Part shown: one piece after another, positions 12,740-19,147 of the stretch
Layout of the letters: every line of letters starts with the position of its first letter
Position numbering within the stretch: position 1 is the first letter of the stretch
Origin: a virus
Direction: 5' to 3' (one strand)
IMG/VR virus record: IMGVR_UViG_3300042385_000520
Location: 1 to 24,168 of that record
Length of the DNA: 24,168 nucleotides
The notes under the pieces: model-generated
The model's database searches: none
What the model was told of the DNA's origin: nothing
What the model saw: the letters and a program-made list of their open reading frames with translations, nothing else
Position numbers and translations under genes: made by a program

Positions 12740-13304
12740 TGATGAGACAGTATGAAGTGAATTTCTGCGGTTTACATAGACGAATGAATGTCTTATATTT
12801 GTTTACATCGTTTAACACCTGGCAACCAGCTGACCACCATCCGATATTGGTACCTGATGGCTTGTTGAGGTTGTATGTGTTGGGATGGAAGTTGATGCCG
12901 AAGTATCCAGTGTCGAGCTTTCCTTGCTCTTCTGACTTGTCATCCTTGTCGGTATCTCTATACACTTGCACTGGAGTACCGAGCTGGAGGAGTGCTTCCA
13001 CTTTGCCTTGATGTCTGCCATACTTCCACACATCATAGTACCACTGCTCTGATTTGAGTACAGCGGCACCAGCTTTGTTCACCTTTTCGAACTGCTTGAG
13101 TGTTGGTTGTCCTGGATTGGTTGTGCCAGATGACACTTCGATGAAAAGCTCACCTCTGAACAGATAAAATTTGTCATCAAATTTGTTTACTGAATCCTCA
13201 TTAGATCGTACACCAAGAATCCAATGACCCGATGGCACACCGATATAATTGTCAAGTGATTTGACTCTCTCAAGGAGTTCTTTGTCGGTGTACTTTCTGA
13301 CCAT
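12729..13304 (-). CDS. YkuD-like (L,D-transpeptidase fold) putative endolysin
   Basis: The C-terminal third reads YFGINFHPNTYN (H140) then GTNIGWWSAGCQVLND (C161). This His...S-x-GC pattern is the catalytic signature of YkuD-type L,D-transpeptidases, which use a cysteine on peptidoglycan stem peptides; in phages the fold is used as a cell-wall hydrolase. The first 100 residues contain an unusual beta-rich part (SGHWILGVRSNEDSVNKFDD...FYLFRGELFIEVSSGTTNPG). No signal peptide is seen, so release would need the holin encoded upstream with an ATGA overlap at 13304. The neighbours support the endolysin role; the bond cleaved is not known. Confidence 0.72.
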   Translation of the reverse strand: MVRKYTDKELLERVKSLDNYIGVPSGHWILGVRSNEDSVNKFDDKFYLFRGELFIEVSSGTTNPGQPTLKQFEKVNKAGAAVLKSEQWYYDVWKYGRHQGKVEALLQLGTPVQVYRDTDKDDKSEEQGKLDTGYFGINFHPNTYNLNKPSGTNIGWWSAGCQVLNDVNKYKTFIRLCKPQKFTSYCLINEF

Positions 13305-13729
13305 TACTTCCAGTTGTCAAGTTCTGCTTTGGACCTGGTTACAAATTTGCGCATTGCTGCGAGGATGTTTTTTCCTGTTACGCTTTCATAGCTTTCGTTG
13401 ATGCTCTTAACCTCAACCACTACGCAAAAGAACGCAACAAATTTAGTCATGATTAATTCAACAGCAATGAAGTTGGCGATGATGTCACCAGCAATGAACT
13501 TCTCAATGAGGAAGGTAAACACAATGCCACCCGAATACAAGGCAGCCTTGCCGAGTGTATCGCTCAATCTGCGTGATTTAAATGATGTCCATCCATTTTT
13601 TTTAACTGAGCGCCAAACTCCGAAAATGGTGTCAATGAATATGGCGAGGATGGCAACCAATACCAATGGCTGAACCGGGGCGAGTACTGTGAACAATGAT
13701 GCGAAGATTGCGAGTGTAGTGTGTTTCAT
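13304..13729 (-). CDS. Holin
   Basis: This protein likely forms the holes that release or activate the endolysin. From ATG 13729 it has 141 residues with hydrophobic segments at about 3-34 (HTTLAIFASLFTVLAPVQPL and VLVAILAIFIDTIFGVW) and 63-107, ending in a charged tail (NILAAMRKFVTRSKAELDNWK). The IFIDTIFGVWRSVKKNGWTSFKSRRLSDTLGK segment is characteristic of the phage_holin_4 (Cph1-type) family. A longer frame starting at 13804 lies on the connector gene and is not credible. ATGA overlaps at both ends tie it to the endolysin and to the connector. Confidence 0.82.
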   Translation of the reverse strand: MKHTTLAIFASLFTVLAPVQPLVLVAILAIFIDTIFGVWRSVKKNGWTSFKSRRLSDTLGKAALYSGGIVFTFLIEKFIAGDIIANFIAVELIMTKFVAFFCVVVEVKSINESYESVTGKNILAAMRKFVTRSKAELDNWK

Positions 13730-14295
13730 CAGATGACGAGAATTTGATTGTTGTATCCGTTGTTGCGTGGATATCCACAATTCCATGTACCATCCATGAA
13801 GCAATCACCGATGCACTGATTGCATTCGATTTGTGGTCGAAGGTCAGTGTCACGATTCTCATGGCTGATGAAGATAGGATATTCAGCTCGGTTCTTGACC
13901 AGGTATCTGATGAGGCGCATCTCAAAGAATGAAGCCTTTTGAGCATAGTGTTCCATGCCGAATGCGACCTCAGAGCGACTAACACTGGAGGAGTTGTCAC
14001 CAAATTGAGTTTGGAGTCCTTTGTTCTTGAGCTGATATGTCAACCCAAATACAGCATCCTCAGCCGAGCGCCATGCAATGACAGGTTGAATGAATGTGAC
14101 AAGTGTCTCTTCCTCAGGTGTAAGTGTTTGGTCATTATATGCCTCAAGCAAATGGTTGTAGAATACGGTACCAAGTATCGGCATCACTCTGAGCTGTGCT
14201 TGAGTTGCAACGTATGGGAACACATCAGTCACATCCACATTGGCTGTGATGGGTGTGTTGGTCTTGAGATAGTTTTCAGTGATAAAGTACAACAT
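13729..14295 (-). CDS. DUF6712-like head-tail connector protein
   Basis: The protein looks like the DUF6712 group, which takes the place of gp6-like head completion proteins in Bacteroidota phages: LYFITENYLKTNTPITANVDVTDVFPYVATQAQLRVMPILGTVFYNHL, then LTPEEETLVTFIQPVIAWRSAEDAVFGLTYQLKNKGLQTQFGDNSSSV. The C-terminus is unusual, with five cysteines in about 25 residues (IECNQCIGDCFMDGTWNCGYP), possibly a metal-binding or disulphide knob. It follows the portal gene with ATGA coupling, the expected place for a connector ring component. Confidence 0.72.
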   Translation of the reverse strand: MLYFITENYLKTNTPITANVDVTDVFPYVATQAQLRVMPILGTVFYNHLLEAYNDQTLTPEEETLVTFIQPVIAWRSAEDAVFGLTYQLKNKGLQTQFGDNSSSVSRSEVAFGMEHYAQKASFFEMRLIRYLVKNRAEYPIFISHENRDTDLRPQIECNQCIGDCFMDGTWNCGYPRNNGYNNQILVI

Positions 14296-15635
14296 CAGAA
14301 TTGTGGTGTTTGTGGTTGTGCTAAAGCAGCGGCTTGTGATTGAGTTACATCACCGCCTTCAATTGGTGAAAGTGATGCGAGTGCTCTGACCTCATTAACA
14401 GTCATTTGCTCGAGGACCTTGGTTGCCACCAATGGACTCATTGCATTGAGCGCATCAGATGTCTTGGAAGCATCGCCCTCGATTTCAACGATTGATTCAT
14501 TGATGATTTGAAAGTTGTTGATTCTAAACTCTGCCACGCTCAACTTGGCGATGTGAAGTATTTCGTTGAAGATATCTTGCACTTGCTCTCTGAGTGGCAT
14601 CACGACATTCTTTTCAAAGATGACGTATGCTTGTTTGATATCAGAACCTGAACCGAGTGAGCCTGTGGTGCGCACGCCCATTAAAATAGGGTCGATTGTA
14701 TGGGCAAAACAAATTTGCTCAGTGTTCAATCCACTTGCTTCCTGGAAGAGTTTGTCATTCGAGTTGGTTGGTAGGCTCTCAATCTTCGGCAACTGCTCTG
14801 CTGAGTTGGCAAAAAATGCGGCAGTCTTGCCAGCGTTCTGAGCGCCTTTAAGTTTGTCGATGGTCTGACGCAGAACATTTTTCTCCTCTTCGCTTTGTGG
14901 GCGTTTAGGGAACATGATTGCAAACGATGGGAAGATGCTGTTCTGAATGTTACTCTTTGCAAAGAAACTTAACTCGCCCGACAAAAATGCAAAGTTAAGT
15001 GCGGAGCTGTACTTCGGCAGCGGATACCAATCTTGCCCTAAGCACTCGACCTCGTAAACAAAAAGCTGCTCACGATCAGTGCATGATGGATGATGTCTCT
15101 TGATTTCTTGGATGTCGATTCGAGTCGACCAATCTTCACAAATGAAGTACTGATTCTTTTGTCGACCCTTTCTGACCTTCTCGGGTGAGACATTCTCAGC
15201 CCTGGTCATCTTCATCTTGTCATCGAAAAACAAACGGAAGTACACTCGGTTATGTACAATCAATTGCTCGGTTGTGATTCGAGCTGTCTTTTTGAGCTTG
15301 ATTTTTTTCTCGAATGTATATAACTCGAGGAGGTCTTTCGGTGTTGCATTGGTTGTCTTGAGTTCGAATCCACCACCAATGACTGCATTGGTTTTGTAGT
15401 CCACGATGGCACCATGAAGTGGTGAGCTGTACACCATTTGATTGAGCAACTGAGGATACATATCATCCTGACCAAATCTGATTTGGTTGGCGGTAGTGTA
15501 TCGACCATTGACATATGGGAGTGACAGGTTTGCACCACCAACTTTCAAGAATGGTGTGCTGAAAGCATCGTAATTTGATGAAATCATCTCAACTGCTTCC
15601 TCTTTTTTTGCTTTGAATATATCGTACCAAGCCAT
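14295..15635 (-). CDS. Portal protein
   Basis: The dodecameric ring at the capsid vertex, through which DNA enters and leaves. Features of PBSX-like portals: MAWYDIFKAKKEE start, then NQIRFGQDDMYPQLLNQMVYSSPLHGAIVDYKTNAVIGGGF, VHNRVYFRLFFDDKMKMTRAENVSPEKVRKG, and the tunnel-loop region LNTEQICFAHTIDPILMGVRTTGSLGSGSDIKQAYVIFEKNVVMPLREQ. The C-terminal tail (PLVATKVLEQMTVNEVRALASLSPIEGGD) is also typical. 446 residues is normal. It lies between a small virion gene and the connector, but about 14 kb from the terminase genes, unlike usual phage layouts. Confidence 0.9.
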   Translation of the reverse strand: MAWYDIFKAKKEEAVEMISSNYDAFSTPFLKVGGANLSLPYVNGRYTTANQIRFGQDDMYPQLLNQMVYSSPLHGAIVDYKTNAVIGGGFELKTTNATPKDLLELYTFEKKIKLKKTARITTEQLIVHNRVYFRLFFDDKMKMTRAENVSPEKVRKGRQKNQYFICEDWSTRIDIQEIKRHHPSCTDREQLFVYEVECLGQDWYPLPKYSSALNFAFLSGELSFFAKSNIQNSIFPSFAIMFPKRPQSEEEKNVLRQTIDKLKGAQNAGKTAAFFANSAEQLPKIESLPTNSNDKLFQEASGLNTEQICFAHTIDPILMGVRTTGSLGSGSDIKQAYVIFEKNVVMPLREQVQDIFNEILHIAKLSVAEFRINNFQIINESIVEIEGDASKTSDALNAMSPLVATKVLEQMTVNEVRALASLSPIEGGDVTQSQAAALAQPQTPQF

Positions 15636-15638
15636 GTG

Positions 15639-15980
15639 TTAATCGTAAATTGATGAAACTGATGCGCCACTGACAACCATTCTGCCCTCTTCAATGACCA
15701 CTCCTGTGGTGTCACTGATTTCAGTTGGTGGTATGGTTGATTCATACACGCTGTATGAGTATTGTCCCTTCATTAGTTCCACATCGATTGGTTCATCCAG
15801 GTAAAAGAGATTGAATCTCTCAGGATATGGTGACTCATCGGTGTTGGTGAAGAGAATTGGGTCGGATGTTGGGTTCATTTCGTTCTGAAAAACGAACAAA
15901 TAATATGGTGAAGGCAGCGTTGACACCTCTGACAGTGTCACGACAATACTATTCACCTCACCCTTATTGATGTATATCAT
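15639..15980 (-). CDS. Putative virion-associated beta-rich protein (113 aa)
   Basis: Function not recognised. MIYINKGEVNSIVVTLSEVS, then YYLFVFQNEMNPTSDPILFT, YPERFNLFYLDEP, GQYSYSVYESTIPPTEISDT and EEGRMVVSGASVSSIYD; nearly all strands, resembling a small immunoglobulin- or fibre-like domain. I chose the ATG at 15980 because the longer frame begins only with TTG at 15995, and because the motif at 15978-15994 ends on this ATG. Between terminator 16016-16040 and the portal gene it is expected to be a minor structural or decoration protein. Confidence 0.6.
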   Translation of the reverse strand: MIYINKGEVNSIVVTLSEVSTLPSPYYLFVFQNEMNPTSDPILFTNTDESPYPERFNLFYLDEPIDVELMKGQYSYSVYESTIPPTEISDTTGVVIEEGRMVVSGASVSSIYD

Positions 15981-15994
15981 TACTTTATGTTGCA
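15978..15994 (-). promoter_or_regulatory. TGCAACATAA leader motif before the start codon, copy 1
   Basis: Minus-strand sequence TGCAACATAAAGTAATG ends on the ATG of the gene at 15639-15980. The same motif with one base less occurs before two other virion genes (18554-18569 and 20258-20273). Copy 1 and copy 3 also share CTAAT just upstream. No Shine-Dalgarno sequence is present, so this may be the phage's translation-initiation or RNA-processing signal. Confidence 0.5.
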
Positions 15995-16015
15995 ATTAGG
16001 TCAAATTTTGTTCAC

Positions 16016-16040
16016 AAAAAAAGCCACCCCTAAGGATGGC
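16016..16040 (-). terminator. Intrinsic terminator after the tail tube gene
   Basis: On the minus strand GCCATCC pairs with GGGTGGC (one G-U wobble) around a TTAG loop and is followed directly by seven T (complement of 16022-16016). It lies 27 bp below the stop of the tail tube gene at 16068. Some read-through must occur unless a promoter lies in the 36 bp before the next gene. Confidence 0.85.
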
Positions 16041-16067
16041 TTCACAACTATGAACAGAAAAAAGTTG

Positions 16068-16586
16068 TTAGATTACTGCTGTAACAGCAGCTGGTTCGAT
16101 TTCATAAGCAAGAAATTCAACTTCCGAGGTCAAGGTGACGGAATATTTAGAACCATCCGCACGAGTCACTCCTGAACCTTCACCTGTTGCGGTGAGTTGG
16201 AGTTGTGGGAAGTACCAATATTTGCCGTTCATATCCTTAACAATTGCCACCAAGTATTGTTGACCGGCACCCAAGATTTTGATTGCTTGAGATTTGTCCT
16301 GGTCTCTTCGGTGGAACATAAGGTTGATGACAGCAGTCACATAAGATGAACCATTGATAAGGTCAATCGCTGCTTCCTCAGTATATGAACCCGTATTTCT
16401 ACGGATGTCAAATGCTGTGAAATCAGGAGCACCACCAACTAAGGTAATTGCATCGATTGTCCAGGTATTGGTATTGTCTAATGTGATACCACTGATGTTG
16501 TCTTGCTGATTAATCCAAATCTTTTCAATACCACCTGTATTGTTGTCGCATGATTTCACAATTGACTCGAGTGCACTACATGACAT
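16068..16586 (-). CDS. Putative major tail tube protein
   Basis: A 172-residue protein: KIWINQQDNISGITLDNTNT at about 24-43, WTIDAITLVGGAPDFTAFDI, RRNTGSYTEEAAIDLINGSS, LMFHRRDQDKSQAIKILGAG, YLVAIVKDMNGKYWYFPQLQ and GSKYSVTLTSEVEFLAYEIE. The alternation of strands and the closing SVTL.SEV.FLAYE segment fit tail tube proteins of Bacteroidota siphoviruses. Flanking terminators on both sides imply strong separate expression, as expected of a protein made in hundreds of copies. Next to the major capsid gene. Tube assignment rests on pattern and context, not a catalytic motif. Confidence 0.65.
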   Translation of the reverse strand: MSCSALESIVKSCDNNTGGIEKIWINQQDNISGITLDNTNTWTIDAITLVGGAPDFTAFDIRRNTGSYTEEAAIDLINGSSYVTAVINLMFHRRDQDKSQAIKILGAGQQYLVAIVKDMNGKYWYFPQLQLTATGEGSGVTRADGSKYSVTLTSEVEFLAYEIEPAAVTAVI

Positions 16587-16608
16587 AAATGAAAAATTTT
16601 AATCAGTT

Positions 16609-16638
16609 AAAAAAAAGAGGGGAGTATTTCATCCCCTC
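16609..16638 (-). terminator. Intrinsic terminator after the major capsid gene
   Basis: A perfect 7-bp stem (GAGGGGA with TCCCCTC) around an 8-nt loop, followed on the minus strand by eight T (complement of 16616-16609). It starts 10 bp below the stop of the capsid gene at 16648 and lies 23 bp before the tail tube start. Read-through is needed for the tail tube unless it has its own promoter. Confidence 0.88.
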
Positions 16639-16647
16639 AAAGGAATC

Positions 16648-17568
16648 CTATGAATAAAGAACGATTTGCGCACCATTAACGTGGTGGAAACCAACTTTCA
16701 TATTTGCACGAGTACGGATGTACGGCTCAGCAACAGTGTCAGAAAGGTTGACAGCTTTCAATGCTTTGTCATCACCTTCAGCATCGAATGCATATAAAAG
16801 TGAATCTTTCAAACAAAGTACAGCGTGGTCGTTTGGCATACCTTCACAAACAACAACTTTCACACCAAGGTAAGTCAAGGCAAGTGGAGTCGTTACATAT
16901 GTCATGGTGTTACCAGCAGCAGCAGCCAATTCGTATGCGTTAGCGATGTTTGTTGAAACATACAAACGAAGGTCAGCTTTCTTGCGGATGATTGCAGCTG
17001 GAGCAGCAGCAAAGATAAGTGCAAGCTGAGCAAGTACATTTGAAGATGTCACAGTTGTGTTGGCAACATCAACAACAGTAGAATCAGCAAGCAAGCCTTT
17101 GATGTAACCATCACAAAGAGCCAAAGTGGCATTCTCTGAAGTGGTGTCACCTTGCCAACGGATAAGCTCGATGTCTTGACCGATTTGCTGAGCCATTGTG
17201 TTCCAGTAGAAGTCCATGAATGATGCAACAGTGAAGTCACCATTTGAACCTTTTGTCATTTGTAAAGCAACGAATGATTGCTCAAGGTCGAACTGACAAA
17301 TTTGTGCCATAGCGCTCAATGCACATACGTCAATCTCAATTGCTGAGAGGTCATCTGTAGGGGCGTCAAATGGGCAGCTGGAGCTTTGCAAAATGTTGCC
17401 GAATAAAATTGTGGCAAGTTTTGTCTTTGACTTAATTCCCGGCAAAAGGCGGTAATTATCTGCGAGGTTCTCTTCTCCTAAATATGCTTTAGAGTAGAAT
17501 GCCTCAGGATTGGCTGCCAATAAAGCTGAAGCATCCACATCCAAATCGAATCTTAATTTTTTAGACAT
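16648..17568 (-). CDS. Major capsid protein
   Basis: The 306-residue protein would form the HK97-fold icosahedral shell. It opens MSKKLRFDLDVDASALLAANPEAFYSKAYLG and contains the long central domain (LEQSFVALQMTKGSNGDFTVASFMDFYWNTMAQQIGQDIELIRWQGD), a strand-rich part (YVTTPLALTYLGVKVVVCEGMPNDHAVLCLKDSLLYAFDAEGDD) and the closing RTRANMKVGFHHVNGAQIVLYS, a usual C-terminal strand of HK97-type capsids. It follows the protease-scaffold gene and precedes a strong terminator, which fits a highly expressed coat gene. Codons are more G/C-ending and repeats of GCW alanine codons are common, as in high-expression genes. Confidence 0.85.
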   Translation of the reverse strand: MSKKLRFDLDVDASALLAANPEAFYSKAYLGEENLADNYRLLPGIKSKTKLATILFGNILQSSSCPFDAPTDDLSAIEIDVCALSAMAQICQFDLEQSFVALQMTKGSNGDFTVASFMDFYWNTMAQQIGQDIELIRWQGDTTSENATLALCDGYIKGLLADSTVVDVANTTVTSSNVLAQLALIFAAAPAAIIRKKADLRLYVSTNIANAYELAAAAGNTMTYVTTPLALTYLGVKVVVCEGMPNDHAVLCLKDSLLYAFDAEGDDKALKAVNLSDTVAEPYIRTRANMKVGFHHVNGAQIVLYS

Positions 17569-17581
17569 TGTTATTTGGTTT

Positions 17582-18556
17582 TTATTGATTTACAAATTGT
17601 TTGAATTTCGCAAATTTTTCGCTCATTGAAAGCTGGGCCATTTGCGTCTCGACCACTTCCTCCTCTTTCTCTGCATACATCTCCTCGATTTGGTTGCGGA
17701 GTTCTGCGATCATAGAGATGATTGCTTTCTCTCTCTCTTCCAACATCGGCAAAACGATTGCAGCGATTGCTTCCGCATCGGTAGCTGGGTCGATAGCCAT
17801 CTCCTCCTCAGTGGTGGTTGACTCTTCAGTTGTCTCTTCAACTGTTGTATCTTCCATCGCCACCTCTTCGGTTGACATCTCTTCCTCAACCACTTCCTCG
17901 GTTGGTTCTTTTTCCATCTCTTTGATTTCAACAACCTCGCCATCTTTCATGACGTAGATTTTGTCCTCGATGAGATATTCTCCATCAGGTAACTTCATTG
18001 TATTTAGTTTAATTTGTTCCGAAAGTTTCAGACCGAGAAAGCCTTCAATGGAGAAACCGACTTGATCGTTGGCAACCAATTCGGCAAAGTAATCAGCATC
18101 GGTCACCTGAGCGGTCACCATGAGTGTGCCTTTCGGTACCTCAATGCCAAATGTACTGAATGCCTTATCTTGTTTTGGGTTGTCAACAATCCATGTCTCA
18201 AGGATGTAAGCTGGTACTTTTTTCTCGGTGTCGTGTTCCAAATTGAAGATGTCACGATTGCGCAAATCAGCCATGAACTTGGTGTGAATTTGCTCGATGA
18301 CTTCCTCAGTGAACTGGACATAATACTCACCATCGCCATCACTCTTGCGGTAGATGTCCATCGGTATCATTGCTGGAGCTGTGATGCGATGCTTTAAACC
18401 ATCAGAGAACATGAGGCGCTTCTCACTTCCAAAACTCATCCCCTTGACCTTTATGGCGGGTAGATTTGTGAAAGCTATCATCTCAATTCCGAGATTTTCT
18501 CCATCGGAGTACTCGTCATCGATTGTGATTTTGTAGATAGGTAAGTCCTTTGTCAT
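17582..18556 (-). CDS. XkdF-like prohead protease fused to an acidic scaffold
   Basis: The first 180 residues resemble the XkdF/Peptidase_S78_2 prohead protease: GIEMIAFTNLPAIKVKGMSF, NLEHDTEKKVPAYILETWIV (H108), then KAFSTFGIEVPKGTLMVTAQVTDADYFAELV and GFSIEGFLGL (S169), the probable His and Ser of the active site. The next part is a Glu/Thr-rich low-complexity stretch (about 216-265), and the last 55 residues form a coiled coil (LPMLEEREKAIISMIAELRNQIEEMYAEKEEEV). A protease joined to a scaffold in one chain is a known economy in phages; the scaffold would be self-cleaved after capsid assembly. It precedes the capsid gene. Confidence 0.82.
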   Translation of the reverse strand: MTKDLPIYKITIDDEYSDGENLGIEMIAFTNLPAIKVKGMSFGSEKRLMFSDGLKHRITAPAMIPMDIYRKSDGDGEYYVQFTEEVIEQIHTKFMADLRNRDIFNLEHDTEKKVPAYILETWIVDNPKQDKAFSTFGIEVPKGTLMVTAQVTDADYFAELVANDQVGFSIEGFLGLKLSEQIKLNTMKLPDGEYLIEDKIYVMKDGEVVEIKEMEKEPTEEVVEEEMSTEEVAMEDTTVEETTEESTTTEEEMAIDPATDAEAIAAIVLPMLEEREKAIISMIAELRNQIEEMYAEKEEEVVETQMAQLSMSEKFAKFKQFVNQ

Positions 18557-18569
18557 TGCTTATGTTGCA
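18554..18569 (-). promoter_or_regulatory. TGCAACATAA leader motif before the start codon, copy 2
   Basis: Minus-strand TGCAACATAAGCAATG ends on the ATG of the protease-scaffold gene. It differs from copy 3 by one base in this 16-nt core. It overlaps the plus-strand promoter element of the divergent chaperone genes, so the two directions share this small region. Confidence 0.5.
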
Positions 18570-18584
18570 GATTTTGTATATTTG
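18555..18584 (+). promoter_or_regulatory. Bacteroidetes-type promoter for the rightward gene pair
   Basis: TATATTTG at 18577-18584 is an exact match to the TAnnTTTG -7 element. A weak -33 candidate ATTG is at 18555-18558 (18-bp spacing), and TTTG is at 18549-18552 with a longer 24-bp gap. Transcription would start some 8 nt before the ATG at 18599, so the mRNA would be nearly leaderless. This is the only promoter-like element seen driving the plus-strand genes. Confidence 0.6.
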
Positions 18585-18598
18585 TTCAAAAAATAACT

Positions 18599-19147
18599 AT
18601 GATAAAAGTATTCGACAGGGAGATTCCCAACAAAATGAGTGAGCTGAGCATCGAGCAGTTTGAAAAAATCAGCCAAATTTTAAACAATCAAGAGTTCGAC
18701 AACGTAGAAAAGTACGTTGAGATGTTTAAATTCCTTGGCATCGAGGAGAAGATGTGGGATGACTACCCATTCAGCGAGTTCATTGAGTTGGTTCAGAAGT
18801 TCAACCTGGACTCATACACCCCGAGTGAGCCTATTGCATCCATTGAATTGGAAGGATTCACATACAATGCTGAGATGCGCTTGTCAGTGAAGGAGACAAA
18901 GCTGATTGAGAAGATTGTGAACAACAAGCCACACAACTACATCAGTGACATCCTCGCAATTATGTTCAAACGCAGTGACCTCAGTAACACTGAACACTTC
19001 GCAGATGCCCATTTGAAGCATAAGGCAAAGCTATTCCGCACTCAGAAAGCTGAATTGTGTGTACCATACATTGTGTTCGTAACCGAAAAGATTGCAGAAT
19101 ATGCACAAGCCAACGCTCCCAAAAGCGTGGAGTCAAGTCAGTCTTGA
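18599..19147 (+). CDS. Putative tail assembly chaperone, first frame (gpG-like)
   Basis: A 182-residue protein, mostly helical: MSELSIEQFEKISQILNNQE, VEMFKFLGIEEKMWDDYPFSEFIELVQKF, PIASIELEGFTYNAEMRLSVKETKLIEKI and NYISDILAIMFKR. Position between capsid genes and tape measure, and a 56-nt overlap with a +1-frame gene, match tail assembly chaperone pairs that make a short and a frameshifted long protein. Its domain plan (LSxEQF..., then IxGFxY...LSVxE...ILAIMFKR) recurs in the next gene, so the two look like paralogues. It is on the opposite strand to the tape measure gene, which is odd. Assignment is from context and pattern. Confidence 0.6.
   Translation: MIKVFDREIPNKMSELSIEQFEKISQILNNQEFDNVEKYVEMFKFLGIEEKMWDDYPFSEFIELVQKFNLDSYTPSEPIASIELEGFTYNAEMRLSVKETKLIEKIVNNKPHNYISDILAIMFKRSDLSNTEHFADAHLKHKAKLFRTQKAELCVPYIVFVTEKIAEYAQANAPKSVESSQS

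Noticed and set aside
13730-13804. N-terminal extension of the holin to 13804
   Set aside because: It overlaps the connector gene in another frame, has no hydrophobic character and the ATG at 13729 gives a clean ATGA overlap.
15981-15995. TTG start at 15995 for the small virion gene
   Set aside because: The ATG at 15980 is marked by the repeated leader motif and the extra residues are encoded by that motif.
17601-17957. Plus-strand Ser/Ile-rich frame opposite the scaffold
   Set aside because: It is the reverse image of the Glu/Thr repeats, a known cause of long spurious frames.
19118-19124. -1 slippery heptamer
   Set aside because: CCCAAAA is present, but its phase in the first frame is CCC AAA A, not C CCA AAA, and the second gene lies in the +1 frame.
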